A stretch of DNA of 64,000 bases from Methylococcus mesophilus (GTDB taxonomy: Bacteria > Pseudomonadota > Gammaproteobacteria > Methylococcales > Methylococcaceae): positions 3,727,501 through 3,791,500 of the forward strand of contig NZ_CP110921.1 in NCBI RefSeq assembly GCF_026247885.1, given 5' to 3'. Positions 37,892 to 45,823 of this stretch are shown one piece after another. Made by a program: the position numbers and the translations under genes. Numbering within the stretch: position 1 is the stretch's first letter; the number at the start of each line of letters is the position of its first letter. The notes under the pieces were generated by a model that was not told the origin of the DNA, searched no databases, and saw nothing but the letters and a program-made list of their open reading frames with translations.

Positions 37892-38809
37892 ATGACCGCT
37901 GTTTTTGCACCCCTGGTCTTTATCGTTTTCATCGGCGCATTGCTTCGTCTTCGAAATCCACAGATGGAGGATGTCCGGCGAGCGATGAACCGGCTGGTTC
38001 TCGTCGTCTTCCTTCCGGCGCTGGTCTTTCGGACCGTCATGGAAACGAACCTTGACCGGCTCTTTTACGAAATTCCTCTCGCTGCAGCCACCGGCATCGT
38101 GGGATGTCTCTTGGTGTCCCTGATGGTTTTCCACTTCTTGCCGATTCCAGGCCGTACCAAGGGCGCGATGGTCCTGGGCGCCAGTTTCGGCAACGTCACC
38201 TACTTGGGTCTGCCTGTCCTGCTCGAAACCTTTCCGAATGCGTCCGAGCAAGTATCCGAGGTGAGCGTTCTGTTCGAGGTCACCAAATCTTCGATCAATC
38301 TGACCGTAGGGGCCATGATCGCTATCCATTACGGAAGCCGCGAGGCGATTACCTTTCGAAAAACGGCATTCGAGGCGTTTAAGCTCCCCCCTATCTGGGG
38401 CCTGTTCCTCGCGATACTGTTCAAGGTCAATGGGATTCCCTGCCCGGCATTCCTTCAGGAGGCTACGCATATCCTGGCATCGGCGGTGAGTGGCCTGATG
38501 GTGCTGTCGCTCGGCATGGCCTTTCACTTCAGGGCCTCACGCCTGTTCTGGCTGGTCATACCGGTTTCCGTGATCAAGCTGATCCTCTCTCCCTTGCTGA
38601 TGGGGCGGGTGGTTTCCTGGTACGACATCGCCGGTGTGTATGCGGATGCTGCGATCCTGGAGGCAGGCATGCCCAGCCAGCTGCTTTCGTTTGTCATTTC
38701 GTCCCGGTTCGAGCTGGATGAGGAAACGCTGGCCACCGTCATCCTGCTCGATACCCTGCTGGCCTTTTTGAGCATCCCGCTGATAGGGAAATATCTGATG
38801 CCGGGCTGA
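37892..38809 (+). CDS. AEC-family transporter
   Basis: The 305-residue protein has about ten membrane segments. It fits the auxin efflux carrier family: RAMNRLVLVVFLPALVFRT, GASFGNVTYLGLPVL and AGMPSQLLSFVISSRF. Bacterial members export or import small organic acids such as malate or malonate. The substrate is unknown. It starts at an ATG at 37892 after the hairpin and is convergent with the cupin gene. Confidence 0.85.
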   Translation: MTAVFAPLVFIVFIGALLRLRNPQMEDVRRAMNRLVLVVFLPALVFRTVMETNLDRLFYEIPLAAATGIVGCLLVSLMVFHFLPIPGRTKGAMVLGASFGNVTYLGLPVLLETFPNASEQVSEVSVLFEVTKSSINLTVGAMIAIHYGSREAITFRKTAFEAFKLPPIWGLFLAILFKVNGIPCPAFLQEATHILASAVSGLMVLSLGMAFHFRASRLFWLVIPVSVIKLILSPLLMGRVVSWYDIAGVYADAAILEAGMPSQLLSFVISSRFELDEETLATVILLDTLLAFLSIPLIGKYLMPG

Positions 38810-38851
38810 CGGCGGGAAACCGCCTGATGATGCGGCCGTTCGTCCGCAAAC

Positions 38852-39331
38852 TCAGTACGGGGTTCCGTCTTTGTGCCGGAACTCGTAGCTTCCCCTGATC
38901 GCCCTGGCCTCCAAGTCCTCTTCGGGATAATGCGCCCGGTCTCCCGGCAGCCGGTCGCCGACTTCCAGGTAGACCGCGACGCGGCCGCTCCGGTTGACCA
39001 GCTGATGCCCGTCCGCCCGGCCGGCCGGGAAGCCAGCGCAGGTGCCCGCCGCCAGGCATTGCTCGCCGGTCTCGGTGACCAGGGTGAGTTCGCCTTCCAG
39101 CACGTAGACGAATTCGTCCTGCCGGCTGTGCCAGTGCCGGAAGGCGGAGATTGCACCGGGCTCCAGCCTGACCAGGTTGACGCCGAAATTCTGCAATCCC
39201 AAGGCATCGCCCAGGGCTTGTTTGCTGCGGCCCTTAACCCGCTGGCGCTGCTCCTCGGTCGGGTAGATGGAGGAGGTCCGGACAGGCACGCCCGCGGGGT
39301 CGAGGGCTGGTAAATCGAGCGGCGTTTTCAT
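38852..39331 (-). CDS. Cupin-domain protein
   Basis: The 159-residue single cupin shows the first motif HWHSRQDEFVYVLEGELTL and a second with GFPAGRADGHQLVN. A metal-dependent or sugar-isomerase-like role is possible. The start is 4 bp after the GST stop, so the two are one operon. Confidence 0.85.
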   Translation of the reverse strand: MKTPLDLPALDPAGVPVRTSSIYPTEEQRQRVKGRSKQALGDALGLQNFGVNLVRLEPGAISAFRHWHSRQDEFVYVLEGELTLVTETGEQCLAAGTCAGFPAGRADGHQLVNRSGRVAVYLEVGDRLPGDRAHYPEEDLEARAIRGSYEFRHKDGTPY

Positions 39332-39335
39332 GGCG

Positions 39336-39980
39336 TTACGGTTTGCGGGCGCCGACGAATGTTTCCAGCGCCTGGGCCCGGTCCGCCGCGACCTTTTGCG
39401 CGGCGGACCGGGCCGTCATTACCGCCAGATAGTCGGCCAGGGCCGGAATCTGGGCGGCGACCAGGTCTTCGCCGTAGATGCGGCTGGTGGCGAGGCCGAT
39501 CAAGGTCAAATGTGGCCAGGCGGCGCAGAAGTTGTCGGAGCACACATACGGGGAGAACCGTGCCAGCCGCATCAGGCCTTTCAGGCCCGCTTCGATCTTC
39601 GGTCTGACCTCGGCCTTGGTTTCCTCGGAGACCTTGCCGCCGAAGAAGGCTTCCAGGTAAAGCCTGCGGGCGATGAGTTCGACGTTCAGTTCGAGGTGCT
39701 GGATCAGTTCGCGGCATTTGGCGCGGGCGTAAGGGTCGGCGGGGTAGAGCGGTTTTTCCGGGTGAGTGTCTTCCAGGTATTCCAGAATGGCCTGGGATTC
39801 CGATAAGCAGCCCCGATCCGTTTCGATGAACGGGATCTTTCCGAGCGGCGACTTCGCCAGGACGGCAGCGTCCTGGGAAGGAATCGTCCGTTCCTCGCGG
39901 AATTCGATGCCCTTTTCGAGCAGGGCCAGCTTGACCTTGTTGTAGTAGTTGCTGATGGCGGAACCGTACAGGGTGACCAT
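39336..39980 (-). CDS. Glutathione S-transferase
   Basis: The 214-residue protein has the GST N-terminal fold (LYGSAISNYYNKVKLALLEKG, LGKIPFIETDRG, SESQAILEYLEDTHP) and a helical C-terminal domain. NYYNKV at the active-site loop has tyrosine and asparagine where serine or cysteine is usual. It probably conjugates electrophiles. It starts at the ATG at 39980; the upstream extension of the frame is non-coding. It is co-transcribed with the cupin gene. Confidence 0.9.
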   Translation of the reverse strand: MVTLYGSAISNYYNKVKLALLEKGIEFREERTIPSQDAAVLAKSPLGKIPFIETDRGCLSESQAILEYLEDTHPEKPLYPADPYARAKCRELIQHLELNVELIARRLYLEAFFGGKVSEETKAEVRPKIEAGLKGLMRLARFSPYVCSDNFCAAWPHLTLIGLATSRIYGEDLVAAQIPALADYLAVMTARSAAQKVAADRAQALETFVGARKP

Positions 39981-40146
39981 GGGCGGTGCCTCGCGGTCGT
40001 GGATGGAGCGCCGATTGTAAGCCGAAGGGGGCGACGGCGGGCCTGCCAAGTTGCCGTATCCCGGCTTGCCGGCCATCGCGGGTATACTGTTGCTAATGGG
40101 CAACGATGCTTGGCGGATGACGATGAAAAACGGGAGGGAAAGGAAC

Positions 40147-41814
40147 ATGGGCGGCTTCCCACGGGGCCGGGTAATCGCACTAATGGCGGCATTTTCGATC
40201 GGCGCCGATGCCGCGGGGACTGCACCGGATGCGCCGGCGGCGCACATCGATGGACTGCTCGCGTCGGGTGTCCATCCCCGGCTGCGCTGGGGGCGTTTTG
40301 CGGATTTCCAGAACCAGTTGCGGGCCTTGTACCTTGCCCAAGGTTCACGGCCTTTGTGGCTGGACGGGGGCCGGCCGGTGAAACAGTCGGCCGCCGTTCT
40401 CGAGTGTCTGCGCATGGCCGACGACCAGGGCCTGAACAGCAGCGACTACGATATCGAGCTCCTGGGCGGCTGGCTCGAGAAGCTCAACGACGGCAGGGCG
40501 GCCGGTGCGGAGGAGGCGGCGCAGTTCGAGGTGGCGATGAGCCTCGCCTTGATGCGCTACGGCTCGAATCTCGCCCTCGGCCGGGTCAGCCCGCGCGCCG
40601 CCGATTTCGCCCTGGAGGTGGCGCCGAAGCGGCTCGACCTGCCCGCGCTGGTGCAGCGCCTCGCCCGCGGCTCCCGGCCCTGTGACGCCATCGCCGAGCT
40701 GGAGCCGAAGCTGCCCCTCTACCGGAACCTCAAGGCGGCCCTGCCGCGTTACCGGGGATTGGCTGAGAACTACGACGTCTCGGCGCTGGCCTTTCCGCCC
40801 AAACTCAGCCCGGGCGACCGCCACAAGGAGGTTCCCGCCTTGCGCAAACGCCTGTCCGCGCTGGGTTTTCTGCCGCAAGAGTCGTCCTCCAAAGACCCGG
40901 AGGCCTATGCCGGCGATCTGGTCGAGGCCGTCGAGCGTTTCCAGGAGCGTCACGGCCTGGCGCCGGACGGGGTGATCGGCAAGGGCACGCTGGCGGCGCT
41001 CAACGTGTCGCCGGCCGCGCGGCTCAGGCAGATCCGGCTGGGGCTGGAGCGGTTGCGCTGGCTGCCGGAGCGGTTCGATGGACCCTTCATCCTGGTGAAC
41101 ATCCCCTCGTTCCATTTGTACGGCTACGGCGAGGATCCCGAGCGGCCGGAGGTGTCGATGAACGTGGTCGTGGGCCAGTCGTCCGGGGGACACAACACGC
41201 CGGTCTTCCATTCCGACATGACCTACGTGGTGTTCCGCCCTTACTGGAACCTGCCGCGCGCCATCACGGTCAAGGAAATGCTGCCGGGCATCCTGCGCGA
41301 CCCGGGCTACCTGGCCCGCCACAATCTGGAGCTGGTGCCCAGCTTCGGCAACGGCTCCCAGGTCTACGAGCCCAGCCTGGAAAGCCTGGAGATGCTGTCG
41401 GCCGGCTCGCTCAAGCTGCGCCAGCGGCCGGGGCCGAAGAACGCGCTGGGGCTGGTCAAGTTCGCGTTTCCCAACAACGACAACATCTATCTGCACAGCA
41501 CGCCCAGCGTGAACCTGTTCCAGCGGGCGCGGCGGGATTTCAGCCACGGCTGCATCCGGGTCCAGGATCCCGTGGGGCTGGCGGAGTTCGTCCTGAAACG
41601 CCAGGACGAGGCCTGGTCCCTCGAGCGGATCGAGGAGGCGATGAACGGCGCCCAGTCGCGCACGGTCACGCTGAAGCAGCCGCTGCCGGTCTACATCTAC
41701 TACTCGACTGTGCTGGCCGCGCCGGACGGCAGCGTAGAGTTCTTTGAGGACATCTACGGACTCGACCGGGTGCTGGAGCAGTTGCTGGACAAGGGGTTAC
41801 CTTATCCGTCCTGA
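40147..41814 (+). CDS. L,D-transpeptidase, YcbB/LdtD-like
   Basis: The 555-residue protein crosslinks peptidoglycan through meso-diaminopimelate. It has an N-terminal signal, a scaffold region, a peptidoglycan-binding domain (about 230-300, VEAVERFQERHGLAPDG) and a C-terminal YkuD domain with LHSTPS and the catalytic FSHGCIRV (cysteine about 467). The start at 40147 has GGAGG 9 bases upstream and leaves a signal peptide of about 24 residues; in-frame ATGs at 40117 and 40123 are less well placed. It is divergent from the GST gene. Confidence 0.9.
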   Translation: MGGFPRGRVIALMAAFSIGADAAGTAPDAPAAHIDGLLASGVHPRLRWGRFADFQNQLRALYLAQGSRPLWLDGGRPVKQSAAVLECLRMADDQGLNSSDYDIELLGGWLEKLNDGRAAGAEEAAQFEVAMSLALMRYGSNLALGRVSPRAADFALEVAPKRLDLPALVQRLARGSRPCDAIAELEPKLPLYRNLKAALPRYRGLAENYDVSALAFPPKLSPGDRHKEVPALRKRLSALGFLPQESSSKDPEAYAGDLVEAVERFQERHGLAPDGVIGKGTLAALNVSPAARLRQIRLGLERLRWLPERFDGPFILVNIPSFHLYGYGEDPERPEVSMNVVVGQSSGGHNTPVFHSDMTYVVFRPYWNLPRAITVKEMLPGILRDPGYLARHNLELVPSFGNGSQVYEPSLESLEMLSAGSLKLRQRPGPKNALGLVKFAFPNNDNIYLHSTPSVNLFQRARRDFSHGCIRVQDPVGLAEFVLKRQDEAWSLERIEEAMNGAQSRTVTLKQPLPVYIYYSTVLAAPDGSVEFFEDIYGLDRVLEQLLDKGLPYPS

Positions 41815-41838
41815 GCCTGTGGAGCGCGCCGCAGGTGT

Positions 41839-41964
41839 TCAGCTCTTACTCATCGCGCGCAAGTCTTTCAGCAGCCGGTAGAGGATGAGCGGTTCCCCCG
41901 GAAAGGGCTCGAACCCAAGGTGGGCGTAAAAACTTCTGGCAGCCTCCCGACCCAAAACACTCAT
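41839..41964 (-). pseudogene. C-terminal remnant of a GNAT acetyltransferase
   Basis: The 41-codon frame reads GREAARSFYAHLGFEPFPGE and then LILYRLLKDLRA, the last part of GNAT proteins, especially those found as toxins with DUF1778 antitoxins. The rest of the gene, including the acetyl-CoA site, is absent. It abuts the intact toxin-antitoxin pair, so this site has held more than one such module. Confidence 0.6.
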
Positions 41965-41982
41965 TGCGAATGGTCTTAATTT

Positions 41983-41998
41983 GGACTATATATGGTCC
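41983..41998. promoter_or_regulatory. Near-palindrome upstream of the antitoxin
   Basis: GGACTATATATGGTCC is a 16-bp palindrome with one mismatched pair, 23 bp before the antitoxin ATG at 42022. Phd/YefM antitoxins bind such sites to repress their operon. It covers an in-frame ATG at 41992, which argues for the later start. Confidence 0.5.
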
Positions 41999-42021
41999 TC
42001 TTTAGTGTCGAGGCCACGACC

Positions 42022-42297
42022 ATGCGCTATTCCTCCCAAGTCAAACCCATCAGCTATCTCAAAGCCAACGCCGCCGAGGTGCTGGCGCGTCTTGCCGAAC
42101 GGCGGGAGCCTTTGGTCATTACGCAGAATGGGGAGGCCAAAGCTGTATTGCAGGATGTCGCCACGTTCGAAGAAACTCAGGAAGCGCTGGCTCTACTGAA
42201 AATTCTGGCACTGGGAAACCAGGACGTGGAAGCGGGCCGGATCAAGCCTGTCGCCGACGTCGTAGCGCGCCTGCGCGCCAAGCACGCAACGGCCTGA
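42022..42297 (+). CDS. Phd/YefM-family antitoxin
   Basis: The 91-residue protein begins RYSSQVKPISYLKANAAEVL and has PLVITQNGEAKAVLQDV, the Phd/YefM DNA-binding fold. The C terminus would bind the toxin. The ATG at 42022 is used because of GAGG upstream and because an earlier ATG at 41992 falls in the operator. Its stop overlaps the toxin start (TGATG). Confidence 0.9.
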   Translation: MRYSSQVKPISYLKANAAEVLARLAERREPLVITQNGEAKAVLQDVATFEETQEALALLKILALGNQDVEAGRIKPVADVVARLRAKHATA

Positions 42298-42638
42298 TGG
42301 CGGACCCACTGAAGCCTTATGAAGTCCTGCTTACCCAGGGCGCGGAACAGGATCTGGAAGCCATTCACGATTACATTGCCGAGTTCGACTGCCCAGCGAA
42401 TGCCGGCTATGTTCTCGACCGGTTGTTGGAAGCCGTGGAGGATTTGGCGCAGTTTCCCGAACGCGGCGGCTATCCAAAGGAACTGGTGCCGCTGGGCATC
42501 AAGGAGTACCGGCAAACCGCGTTCAAACCCTACCGGGTGATCTATCGGATCATCGGCCGCCAAGTGATCGTTTACCTGATCGCCGATGGCCGCCGCGATA
42601 TGCAGTCGGTGCTGGCTCGCAGGCTGCTCGGCGCTTGA
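42297..42638 (+). CDS. RelE/ParE-family toxin
   Basis: The 113-residue protein has the ParE/RelE fold pattern: YEVLLTQGAEQDLEAIHDYI, LAQFPERGGYPKELV, FKPYRVIYRII and VYLIADGRRDMQSVLARRLL. ParE members poison gyrase and RelE members cut mRNA; the sequence fits the ParE side better but cannot decide. It is translationally coupled to the antitoxin. Confidence 0.88.
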   Translation: MADPLKPYEVLLTQGAEQDLEAIHDYIAEFDCPANAGYVLDRLLEAVEDLAQFPERGGYPKELVPLGIKEYRQTAFKPYRVIYRIIGRQVIVYLIADGRRDMQSVLARRLLGA

Positions 42639-42784
42639 ATCCGCGGCGGCGGACGCCTCGTCCGGAAAATGGGTCAATACGTTCTGCGCGCATGGGATAG
42701 AAGAAACCTTTTCGCTACCCGCATGTCGACGCGATAAGGTGCGCAACCGCCGCGAGCGATGCGCCTCCTCACGTCGGCAGCTCA

Positions 42785-42939
42785 CGTAGGTCCGAATAGC
42801 GTAGCGTATTCGGGCGCATGTCATTCCCCTCCACCGAAACGTCTGCATCCCTGCATCCGTCCGCGTTCCGATCAGTAAGGCGTCATCGGAGCAACGCAGC
42901 TTTCATGCGTGCGAATACGCGCCGCTATTCGCACCTACG
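42785..42939. repeat. Pair of inverted REP-like repeats
   Basis: A 36-base element (CGTAGGT..CGCATG, 42785-42820) recurs inverted at 42904-42939 with six mismatches. Each copy can itself fold (CGAATA with TATTCG). The 306-bp gap 42639-42944 contains little else. This is the layout of bacterial interspersed mosaic elements, moved by REP-associated transposases. Confidence 0.65.
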
Positions 42940-42944
42940 CAGGC

Positions 42945-44198
42945 TCACTGCTCCAGCCGCGCCGCTTCGTAGTTCTTCCAATCCTTGCCCAGCTTTTCGC
43001 GGGGGCCGTAGAGGGTCCAGAGTTTTTGGCCGTTTTGGGTTTCGCAGCGGTAGGCGCGTTTGCCGTAGACGACCACGGAGCCATTGCCGTAGATCGAGCT
43101 GCCATCGGCTGCCGCGGGCTGGGTGAAGGGTTCGCAGGGGGTGCCGGCGTAGTTTTGGGCGGGGTCTTTGGGGGTGTAGCCCGCGGGCGCCGCGCCGCTT
43201 TTGCCGCGCTCCGCTGCCGGGGTTGCGGAAAGCGCCGGTTCGCCGTCCGGGGGCTCGCCCAGCACTTCCCGCAGTTTCTCCCTCATCCGGATGGTATGCA
43301 AACTTCCGTGTAGTTTCATGTAACCTTCTTGGGCTTTGTAGAGGACTTTATTCAACCCTGGCGTATTAGTTGGATACCCTTCTGGATTTTTTGGATCAAA
43401 AACTGCACGAGGCCAATCTTTATCTGTAATGGCTTCTTGTTTTTTACATTTAATACGACTTCTTTTCATTTTCTCAATCACTTCAGCCCAATTATCTCCT
43501 TCAATACTGTAAGCAGCTACCGGTTTCCGATATTTGGGATCTCTAACATAAGAATGCACATTATAAGAATCAAGAATTTCCACCAGCAAAGATGTTTTTG
43601 GATTTCCCGTTTTTCGATCCGTAACCGTGTATTCCGTCCAGTGCAAGGTCATTGCTGCAAAAGTAGGATTAGGTTTCAAGACAGCAGGAGTTGATGCTAC
43701 GTAAGTTCCGGGGGGGGCATCAATACCCGCAGCAATTTCCTTGAATTGCTGCTCCGAATTCACTTTGCTGCAATACTGAGTTTTTCGACCATTTGGGAGA
43801 GTGACAGGAGCATACATTGAAGAGTCTCCACCAACAAAATCGCCACGAGTCAAACTTTGAGTTGTTGTCACTGGCTCAAATCCAAGTTCAGGAAAGTGTT
43901 CATTAATAAAATCTTCTAAAGGAGCAGGCACTTGAACACCATTGACACAAGCTTTTTCAATATAAATACGACAAGTCGAATCAACAATCCCATTAGCACA
44001 TGTTGTAATAAACTTATTAACGGAGGTTCTCTCATTAACATTGGAGTCTTCACAAATGACCGTTGCGCTATTAGCTGCCGACTCTTGTGGATCTGTACCG
44101 AGAGGATCTATTATATCAAGATCTCCAAAGCTATTAACTTGAAATAATAAGCCGACCAAGGCGAGCGTTATTCGTGCGATTCGATGCGTCGTTTTCAT
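42945..44198 (-). CDS. Secreted protein of unknown function, mosaic base composition
   Basis: The 417-residue protein has a signal peptide (residues 1-28, hydrophobic core LALVGLLF). The middle is AT-rich (about 43320-44150) with cysteines in CANGIVDSTC, EKAC and QYCSKV; the last 115 codons are GC-rich with a proline/alanine linker and VVVYGKRAYRCETQNGQK. No family is recognised. The sharp change in base composition inside one frame suggests a foreign N-terminal part joined to a native tail. No strong ribosome site precedes the ATG at 44198. Confidence 0.65.
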   Translation of the reverse strand: MKTTHRIARITLALVGLLFQVNSFGDLDIIDPLGTDPQESAANSATVICEDSNVNERTSVNKFITTCANGIVDSTCRIYIEKACVNGVQVPAPLEDFINEHFPELGFEPVTTTQSLTRGDFVGGDSSMYAPVTLPNGRKTQYCSKVNSEQQFKEIAAGIDAPPGTYVASTPAVLKPNPTFAAMTLHWTEYTVTDRKTGNPKTSLLVEILDSYNVHSYVRDPKYRKPVAAYSIEGDNWAEVIEKMKRSRIKCKKQEAITDKDWPRAVFDPKNPEGYPTNTPGLNKVLYKAQEGYMKLHGSLHTIRMREKLREVLGEPPDGEPALSATPAAERGKSGAAPAGYTPKDPAQNYAGTPCEPFTQPAAADGSSIYGNGSVVVYGKRAYRCETQNGQKLWTLYGPREKLGKDWKNYEAARLEQ

Positions 44199-44540
44199 GA
44201 GGGGATATCGAGGTTCGTTCCGATGATTCGGGAGGCCGTGCGCACCGTCTCCCGTGGCCAAAAAAGACGCCGCCAACGATCCGATAAATTCGCGGCCCGC
44301 GCAAGCGGGAAAGGCGCTGCGGCGGCCGGTTGAGCGGCGTCCAAGCCCCGTCGGTTCGCTTCGATTCCCTTCGACTCCGCCCGCCGAGATCAAGACCCCG
44401 TCCCGCTTGCTCAAGCTTGATCAACCTGCCTGTACACAAGATTGACCCTAACTCTCCTTGGCGCTCCGCCGGTAAGCTCGAAGCTTGAGACGGTGGGCTT
44501 TTGTCCCGTTACATAAGCGTAAAGAAAGGTAGGTCAGATC

Positions 44541-44720
44541 GTCATGCCGGATGGGACTCCGGCATCCAGGCACAAGGACGTGAATGCCTCGCCATCCCCC
44601 GGATCGAGTCCGGGGCAGGCTCTGGACGCTGGATTCATGCCGAGCCGTCCTGCCCGGCACCCTGCGGGCAGGCGCCAATCCGCTCCCGGCGGATTGGTCC
44701 GGGTTCCCACCCGGAATGAC
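44541..44720. repeat. 180-bp array of five hairpins with terminal inverted repeats
   Basis: The element begins GTCATGCCGG and ends CCGGAATGAC, inverted with one mismatch. Inside are five short hairpins in a row: ATGCCGGA/TCCGGCAT, CCCCGGA/TCCGGGG, CCTGCCCG/CGGGCAGG, CCAATCCG/CGGATTGG and CCGGGT/ACCCGG. It lacks a gene. It is a REP- or MITE-like element. The flanking 44199-44540 holds nothing I can identify. Confidence 0.6.
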
Positions 44721-44772
44721 AAAGGTGGTGACATTATTTTCATTATGTTTAGTAAGGCCGTTTCCCTGCCAT

Positions 44773-44959
44773 GATCGCGCGCGGCAGATAAGGGCGCCTC
44801 GAAAAATCCTCTTTTCGTCGCTCCCGCGTAGGCGGGAGCCCAGTCAAGACAAAGACCTGGATTCCCGCTTGCGCGGGAATGACGGGTTTTTTGAGGAACC
44901 CTGTTGGGGGTGTATCCGTTAGGGCCGATCCTTGACCCCGATCGCGCGCGGCAGATAAG
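44773..44959. repeat. Hairpin element flanked by a 20-bp direct repeat
   Basis: A 20-base sequence GATCGCGCGCGGCAGATAAG occurs at 44773-44792 and 44940-44959. Between them lie imperfect terminal inverted repeats (44797-44809 and 44884-44896, 11 of 13 matching) around two hairpins (GCTCCCGC/GCGGGAGC and ATTCCCGC/GCGGGAAT, 44816-44883). The second direct repeat is inside the 3' end of the lytic transglycosylase relic, so the element seems to have inserted there and duplicated its target, or recombined with a sister copy. Confidence 0.55.
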
Positions 44960-45453
44960 CGGCGGAAGACGGGGCTGCCGGAGCATGGGGCGAGGTTCCC
45001 GCTGCGGCTTCGGTGCCGGCCGGCGCTGCCTTGCGGGCTTCCAGCCACGCCGCCCAGCGGGCGGACTTGTCCAGGATCGCGGCGCGGTAGGCGGCGTTAT
45101 GCCGGGGGTTGCGGGAATGGTAGTGGGCTGCTCGGGTCCAGAGGTCGCCTCTGTCGTGTATGAGGTGGCCGCTCAGCCGCCAGGTGGCGAGGTCGTAAGC
45201 GTAGCAGCCGGGGCTGGGCCACGGCGGCGGCGGTAATGCCGTAGCGGGCCAGACCGGCGAGATAGGCGGTGTTGAACTGCATCGGTCCGACGTCGTAAGT
45301 ACCGTTGGCGTTCCGCACCCATAGGCCGGGTTTGCCGCCTTCCTGTTCGGCGACGGCCAGCACCAGGTGGGCCGGTAGGCCGTACTTTTCGGCGGCGGCG
45401 ATGGAGCAGAGGACGCGCTCCTCGATTGGCGGCGAAAGGTCGAGTACCGGCAT
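44919..45453 (-). pseudogene. Frameshifted conjugation-type lytic transglycosylase
   Basis: From the ATG at 45453 the frame reads ERVLCSIAAAEKYGLPAHLV, VAEQEGGKPGLW and DVGPMQFNTAYL, the catalytic part of SLT-like TrbN/VirB1 proteins (catalytic glutamate in AEQEGG). At a run of four C near 45215 the frame breaks; the next frame continues with GCYAYDLATWRL, LWTRAAHYHSRNP and YRAAILDKSARWAAW to a stop at 44919. One extra C explains the break. Such enzymes open peptidoglycan for conjugative pores, so this is a trace of a lost mobile element. Confidence 0.7.
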
Positions 45454-45469
45454 GGGGGATGACGGGTCG

Positions 45470-45690
45470 TTAAGAAATCAATGTCATTGATTGATCGCCC
45501 TCACCCGCCGGCTTGGGCGGGCGGTTGCTTGTGGACGAAGGCTGCGACTTCATCCTGTTCGGCATCGCCGTCCGCGCTTTTTACGCGGTTTTGGCCTGCA
45601 CGGCTTGCTTGGCTCCTTGCGCCAGATTCAGGCCGACATCGGCGGCGAAGCGGCCAAGCCGCGGCCTTTTATCGGCATCACGGTTTCACG
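45470..45690 (-). pseudogene. Remnants upstream of the transglycosylase relic
   Basis: A 31-codon frame (ATG at 45565, stop at 45470; contains RPPKPAGEGDQSMTLIS) and, just upstream, a C-terminal scrap ending LNLAQGAKQAVQAKTA with a stop at 45581 look like the ends of small genes cut short. Family assignment is not possible. The rest of the gap 45454-45823 shows no gene. Confidence 0.25.
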
Positions 45691-45823
45691 CAGCGTTGAC
45701 GCTTTTTCTGCCACTGGCGACGGCCCGAATGGATCGATGAGGGGTAACCCGGTGGGGTATCGGTCACTCTGATGGGGGGATTGTGATCGTTCCTACGCGC
45801 TCAATGAGGTTGAGGTACAGGGT

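Noticed and set aside
44541-44883. Possible CRISPR array
   Set aside because: The hairpins differ in sequence, there is no constant repeat with regular spacers, and no cas gene is near.
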